Shown here in pieces: positions 51,194-54,474 of a stretch of DNA of 54,474 nucleotides. The notes beneath the pieces were generated by a model that saw only the letters and a program-made list of their open reading frames with translations, was not told the DNA's origin and searched no databases. Position numbers and translations under genes: made by a program. Each line of letters begins with the position of its first letter. Positions within the stretch are counted from its first letter, which is position 1. This DNA is from Kaistella haifensis DSM 19056 (GTDB lineage: Bacteria > Bacteroidota > Bacteroidia > Flavobacteriales > Weeksellaceae), in contig NZ_JASZ02000025.1 of the NCBI RefSeq assembly GCF_000735695.2, forward strand, positions 1 through 54,474, given 5' to 3'.

Positions 51194-52567
51194 ATGAACA
51201 AATCTTTTCCCATCCTGCTTCTGAGTTCAACCCTTTTTTTTGCTCAGAATATCGCTCAGAAATTGGAGGTTGCTACCAAATCTTTACTCAGTTCGGCTCC
51301 CGCTTATTCGGCGAATTTGTCGTTGTATGTTGCCGATGAATCCGGGAATTTTATTTATGAATACAACGGAAATCAGGGACTTTCTACGGCTTCTACCCAG
51401 AAGATTTTCACGGCTGCTGCGGTTTTAGAAACTTTAGGAAAGGATTATCAATATACCACAACCGCTTCTTACACAGGGAATTTATCGTCCGGAAATCTCA
51501 TTGGAAATCTTTACATCAACTCCAACGGAGATCCTACTTTGGGAAGTTGGCGCTACGAAAATTATCGTCCTGAAAATTTTAAAGCAAAATTAATTGAAGC
51601 CATAAAGGCAAAAGGAATTACCAAAATTTCGGGTGATTTGATCATTGACGATACTTATTTTGATTTCCAGAAGGTTCCTGGTGGATGGCCTTGGAACGAT
51701 ATGGGAAACTATTACGGAGCCGGAGTTTGGGGCGTGAATTGGCGAGAAAATCAGTTTGATATCAATATGAACGGTAAACAAATGAAAAGTCTAAACATTG
51801 ATTTGCCGAATGTAAAATGGATAAACGATGTGAAAACCGGCGGAAGTTCTGATCAAAGTTTGGTGTACACTGCGCCGTATTCCGAAGTCGCACTAATCAC
51901 CGGAACGCTTCCTGCAAAAGCAATTACGGTTTCCGGAGCGAATCCCAATCCACCACTTTCTTTGGGGAGCGAAATTCAGAAATGGTTGAAGGAATCGGGA
52001 ATTGAATGGAATGGAACTATCACTTCGGTTTCTGTTGAGAAAATCAAGGGGAAAACCATTCCGAATGCGCCTTCAAATAACGTGATTTTAGAATATAAAT
52101 CGCCGACTTTAGACAAAATGGTTTATTGGTTTATGAGGAAAAGCATCAACTTTTATGGGGAGACTTTCATTAAAACTTTAGGAAAAGCAAAGAAAAATGA
52201 AGGAAGTTTCGATGCAGGAATTTCTTATCTGAAAGAATTTTGGAAAAGCAAAGGCATTAATCCTGCGATGATTAATTTCGCTGATGGAAGCGGGCTTTCT
52301 CCACAAAATTATGTTTCCGCCAGAGCCGAAGTGCAATCTTTGCTTTGGAGCCGCAAACAGCCGTGGTTTAATGAGTTTTTTGATGGTTTCCCTACACAAG
52401 GCAACGGCATGAAAATGAAAAGCGGAACGATGAAAAACACGAAATCCTTTGCAGGCTATCATACCTCCAAAGATGGGAAAAAGTATGTATTCGCCATTAT
52501 CATCAACAATTATCAGGGTTCTAATATCAGTGATGCTTTATACAAAGTCCTAAATGTTCTGAAATAA
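51194..52567 (+). CDS. dacB: D-alanyl-D-alanine carboxypeptidase/endopeptidase (PBP4, S13)
   Basis: A 457-residue exported penicillin-binding protein. The signal peptide is MNKSFPILLLSSTLFFAQ. The catalytic Ser67-x-x-Lys70 is in STASTQKIF, the second motif in the SGLSPQNY segment (Ser-x-Asn), and the KSGT motif in MKMKSGTMKNTKSFAGY. It should trim D-Ala from peptidoglycan stem peptides and open cross-links. Length and order match PBP4-type enzymes. The next gene, a histidine kinase, follows after 12 bases and is probably cotranscribed, hinting at envelope sensing. Confidence 0.93.
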   Translation: MNKSFPILLLSSTLFFAQNIAQKLEVATKSLLSSAPAYSANLSLYVADESGNFIYEYNGNQGLSTASTQKIFTAAAVLETLGKDYQYTTTASYTGNLSSGNLIGNLYINSNGDPTLGSWRYENYRPENFKAKLIEAIKAKGITKISGDLIIDDTYFDFQKVPGGWPWNDMGNYYGAGVWGVNWRENQFDINMNGKQMKSLNIDLPNVKWINDVKTGGSSDQSLVYTAPYSEVALITGTLPAKAITVSGANPNPPLSLGSEIQKWLKESGIEWNGTITSVSVEKIKGKTIPNAPSNNVILEYKSPTLDKMVYWFMRKSINFYGETFIKTLGKAKKNEGSFDAGISYLKEFWKSKGINPAMINFADGSGLSPQNYVSARAEVQSLLWSRKQPWFNEFFDGFPTQGNGMKMKSGTMKNTKSFAGYHTSKDGKKYVFAIIINNYQGSNISDALYKVLNVLK

Positions 52568-52579
52568 TCAGCAATTTCA

Positions 52580-53743
52580 ATGAAACGAAGAAGTTTTTTT
52601 TCTAAAATCAACAACTGGGTTATTTATATTTTGCTCACCGCGGCAATTGGCGGGGTCGTGATTGCGTCTGTGATTTTGATTGATTTTTTAAGAAAAGAAG
52701 AAATCAAGCGGATCGGACTTTTTGCAACCGCAATGAAATACCAACAAGAAGCGCAGATCATCGAAGATCCGATGACGCTGGATTTGTTATTAAAAATCAA
52801 TGAAACGAACAATACAATTCCGGTAATCGTGACCGACAAAAACAAAAAACCTATAGGTTTACAAAAAAATATTCCGGAAAATATTCTAGATGATGACGCT
52901 AAAATGCGTTCCTTACTCAGAAAAATGGAAAGCTCCTACGAACCTATCGAGTTGCAAATGCCCGATGGAAACAACCAATATGTGTATTACATGAACTCCG
53001 ATGTGCTGAATAATCTTCGGTACACGCCGTATATTTTGGGTTTGTTGGTGATTGCCTATATTTCGTTTTCTTTTTGGTTTCTGAGGACGATTAAAAAAAC
53101 CGATGAAGGCTATGTTTGGGCTGGTTTGGCTAAAGAAACCGCTCACCAAATCGGAACGCCACTTTCTTCAATGATCGGCTGGATCGAGATTCTCCGCATG
53201 GAGAACGAAAATAGCGAAGGGGTAAAAGAAATTGAAAACGACATCAACCGGTTGAAAACCATTTCCGAAAGATTTTCCAAAATCGGCTCGGTTCCGGAGT
53301 TGAACGATTTGAATATTAATGAAACCTTACAGCAGAATTTCGATTATCTGAAATCCAGAATATCTACCAAAGTTCGGTTCATGCTCATTCTTCCTAAACA
53401 AAACATCCTAATTCCTCACAACCGAATTTTGTTGAGTTGGGTGATTGAAAATATCGTGAAAAATGCTGTAGACGCCATGAAAGGGGAAGGTAAATTGGAA
53501 ATAGAACTCTTCGAAAAGCATAAAAATATTGTAATCGATTTCAAAGATTCCGGTTCGGGAATGACGGCTTTTCAGGTAAGAAACGCTTTCAAAGCAGGAT
53601 ATTCTACCAAAAGCCGAGGGTGGGGTCTAGGTTTGTCTTTGGCAAAAAGGGTAATCAAAGAATACCACAACGGCGACAGCCGAATTGCGCAAACCGAAGT
53701 AGGCAAGGGAACCACTTTCCGGATTATGATGAAAAATCCGTAA
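52580..53743 (+). CDS. Membrane sensor histidine kinase
   Basis: A 387-residue kinase with two membrane helices (about 15-38 and 148-168) flanking a periplasmic loop of about 110 residues. The phospho-accepting His189 is in KETAHQIGTPLSSM, the form common in Bacteroidota kinases. The ATPase domain has ENIVKNAVDAM (N box), DSGSGM (G1) and GWGLGLSLAKRVIKEYHNG (G2). No response regulator is adjacent; it lies 12 bases after the PBP4-type gene. The stimulus is unknown, though linkage suggests cell-wall stress. Confidence 0.9.
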   Translation: MKRRSFFSKINNWVIYILLTAAIGGVVIASVILIDFLRKEEIKRIGLFATAMKYQQEAQIIEDPMTLDLLLKINETNNTIPVIVTDKNKKPIGLQKNIPENILDDDAKMRSLLRKMESSYEPIELQMPDGNNQYVYYMNSDVLNNLRYTPYILGLLVIAYISFSFWFLRTIKKTDEGYVWAGLAKETAHQIGTPLSSMIGWIEILRMENENSEGVKEIENDINRLKTISERFSKIGSVPELNDLNINETLQQNFDYLKSRISTKVRFMLILPKQNILIPHNRILLSWVIENIVKNAVDAMKGEGKLEIELFEKHKNIVIDFKDSGSGMTAFQVRNAFKAGYSTKSRGWGLGLSLAKRVIKEYHNGDSRIAQTEVGKGTTFRIMMKNP

Positions 53744-53823
53744 GGTTTTTTTCGGAGTTTTGTTTATCAACGTTTGATTTGTTGGAGCAGGTTCTCATTT
53801 TATCGTCGCGCGCTCCGCGAAAT

Positions 53824-54243
53824 TTATTTTTTAAACTTACTTTCGTACAGATCAATCCACTGTTGTACACTCATTTTGGTCATTAATTCTCCAATGAGTT
53901 CGTACGGAATTTCTTCCAATTTTTTAAATCGGATGCAGCTTTTGCCTATATCCAATTTTTGTTTGCTGTGTATGGGAAATTCCGCTACAAACCAATCCAA
54001 AAGTTCAGGGTTAGAATAAATCCCCATGTGATAGAAATTAATCGAGTTTTTTTGCGAAGCAATATAGGCAAAAGGCAATGGCTCGGCAGGTTTACAATGA
54101 TAACCAGCAGGATAGATTCGATGCGGAACTACATAGCCCAACATTCCGTAACTCATAGCCGCTTCAAATCCTTCGGGTAGATTTTTCAGGATCGTTTTAT
54201 GCAATGCATTGAAGGCGTCTGCTCTTTCGGGAGGCACGTTATT
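53824..54243 (-). pseudogene. DUF1801 domain protein, N-terminus cut off by the IS
   Basis: About 139 residues of a DUF1801 protein: LPEGFEAAMSYGMLGYVVPHRIYPAGYH (key part MSYGMLGYVVPH) and LPFAYIASQKNSINFYHMGIY are the family blocks, with KLDIGKSCIRFKKLEEIP at the end. Relatives start about 15 residues earlier; here the frame runs back into the IS5 right end at 54244. A GTG at 54267 in the IS could start a fusion, [10 protein letters not shown], and most of the domain is intact, so residual function is possible. The family's role is unproven. Confidence 0.72.

Positions 54244-54474
<231 letters not shown>

Overview
The window looks like chromosomal DNA from a flavobacterium of the Chryseobacterium/Kaistella type (Bacteroidota). 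The base composition is AT-rich and several promoters fit the Bacteroidota pattern TTTG-N19-TAnnTTTG. Typical family members are a four-helix-bundle (S23-like) protein, DUF4349, DUF2891 and DUF3108 proteins, one long RelA/SpoT protein, and signal peptides ending in F-S-Q or A-Q. Coordinates were read by eye and no database search was possible, so family names come from recognised motifs.

Layout. Positions 1-241 hold the 3' end of an IS5-type insertion sequence. The same 241 bases recur in direct orientation at 14463-14703, and 231 of them recur inverted at 54244-54474, so both window edges lie inside this IS. Between the first two copies (242-14180) is a surface-polysaccharide island. It holds seven intact glycosyltransferases, two O-acetyltransferase-like hexapeptide proteins, an OafA-like membrane acyltransferase with a frameshift, and a Vi-antigen-like UDP-HexNAc 4-epimerase/6-dehydrogenase pair expected to make a UDP-HexNAc uronic acid. 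It also contains remnants of three further glycosyltransferases. The island is worn at both ends by IS elements; at its right end an IS1595-like fragment abuts the IS5 fragment.

From 14704 to 54243 the DNA is mostly housekeeping. In order: an acyl-CoA ligase and an acyl-CoA dehydrogenase; envelope proteins of unknown role; prfC; a MazF-like toxin-antitoxin pair; a CPBP protease; rdgB; pheS; a ferredoxin reductase with its ferredoxin; pepD; and recR. A second small polysaccharide locus follows (32406-35914: glycosyltransferase, acetyltransferase, a sugar epimerase resembling dTDP-L-rhamnose 4-epimerases, CgeB-like transferase). After it come secG, a PAS histidine kinase with a stand-alone receiver, a cold-shock protein with a long leader, a UvrD/PcrA helicase, a TonB-dependent receptor, a HipA-like kinase with DUF3037, rlmH, a YihY protein, nhaA, a RelA/SpoT protein, a PBP4-type carboxypeptidase, a second histidine kinase and an IS-truncated DUF1801 gene.

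The most unusual structure is at 3684-5406. A four-helix-bundle gene sits between the epimerase and the dehydrogenase and is bracketed by inverted copies of a 22-bp repeat. Further copies lie inside the dehydrogenase gene, all in the same reading phase, so they are translated as HQPQxTNHK-like peptides. This resembles the layout of 23S rRNA intervening sequences, which also carry S23 genes between inverted repeats.

No gene-free stretch exceeds 300 bases; the longest are 38746-39011 (cold-shock leader) and 17020-17259. I saw no tRNA, rRNA, CRISPR array or replication origin.
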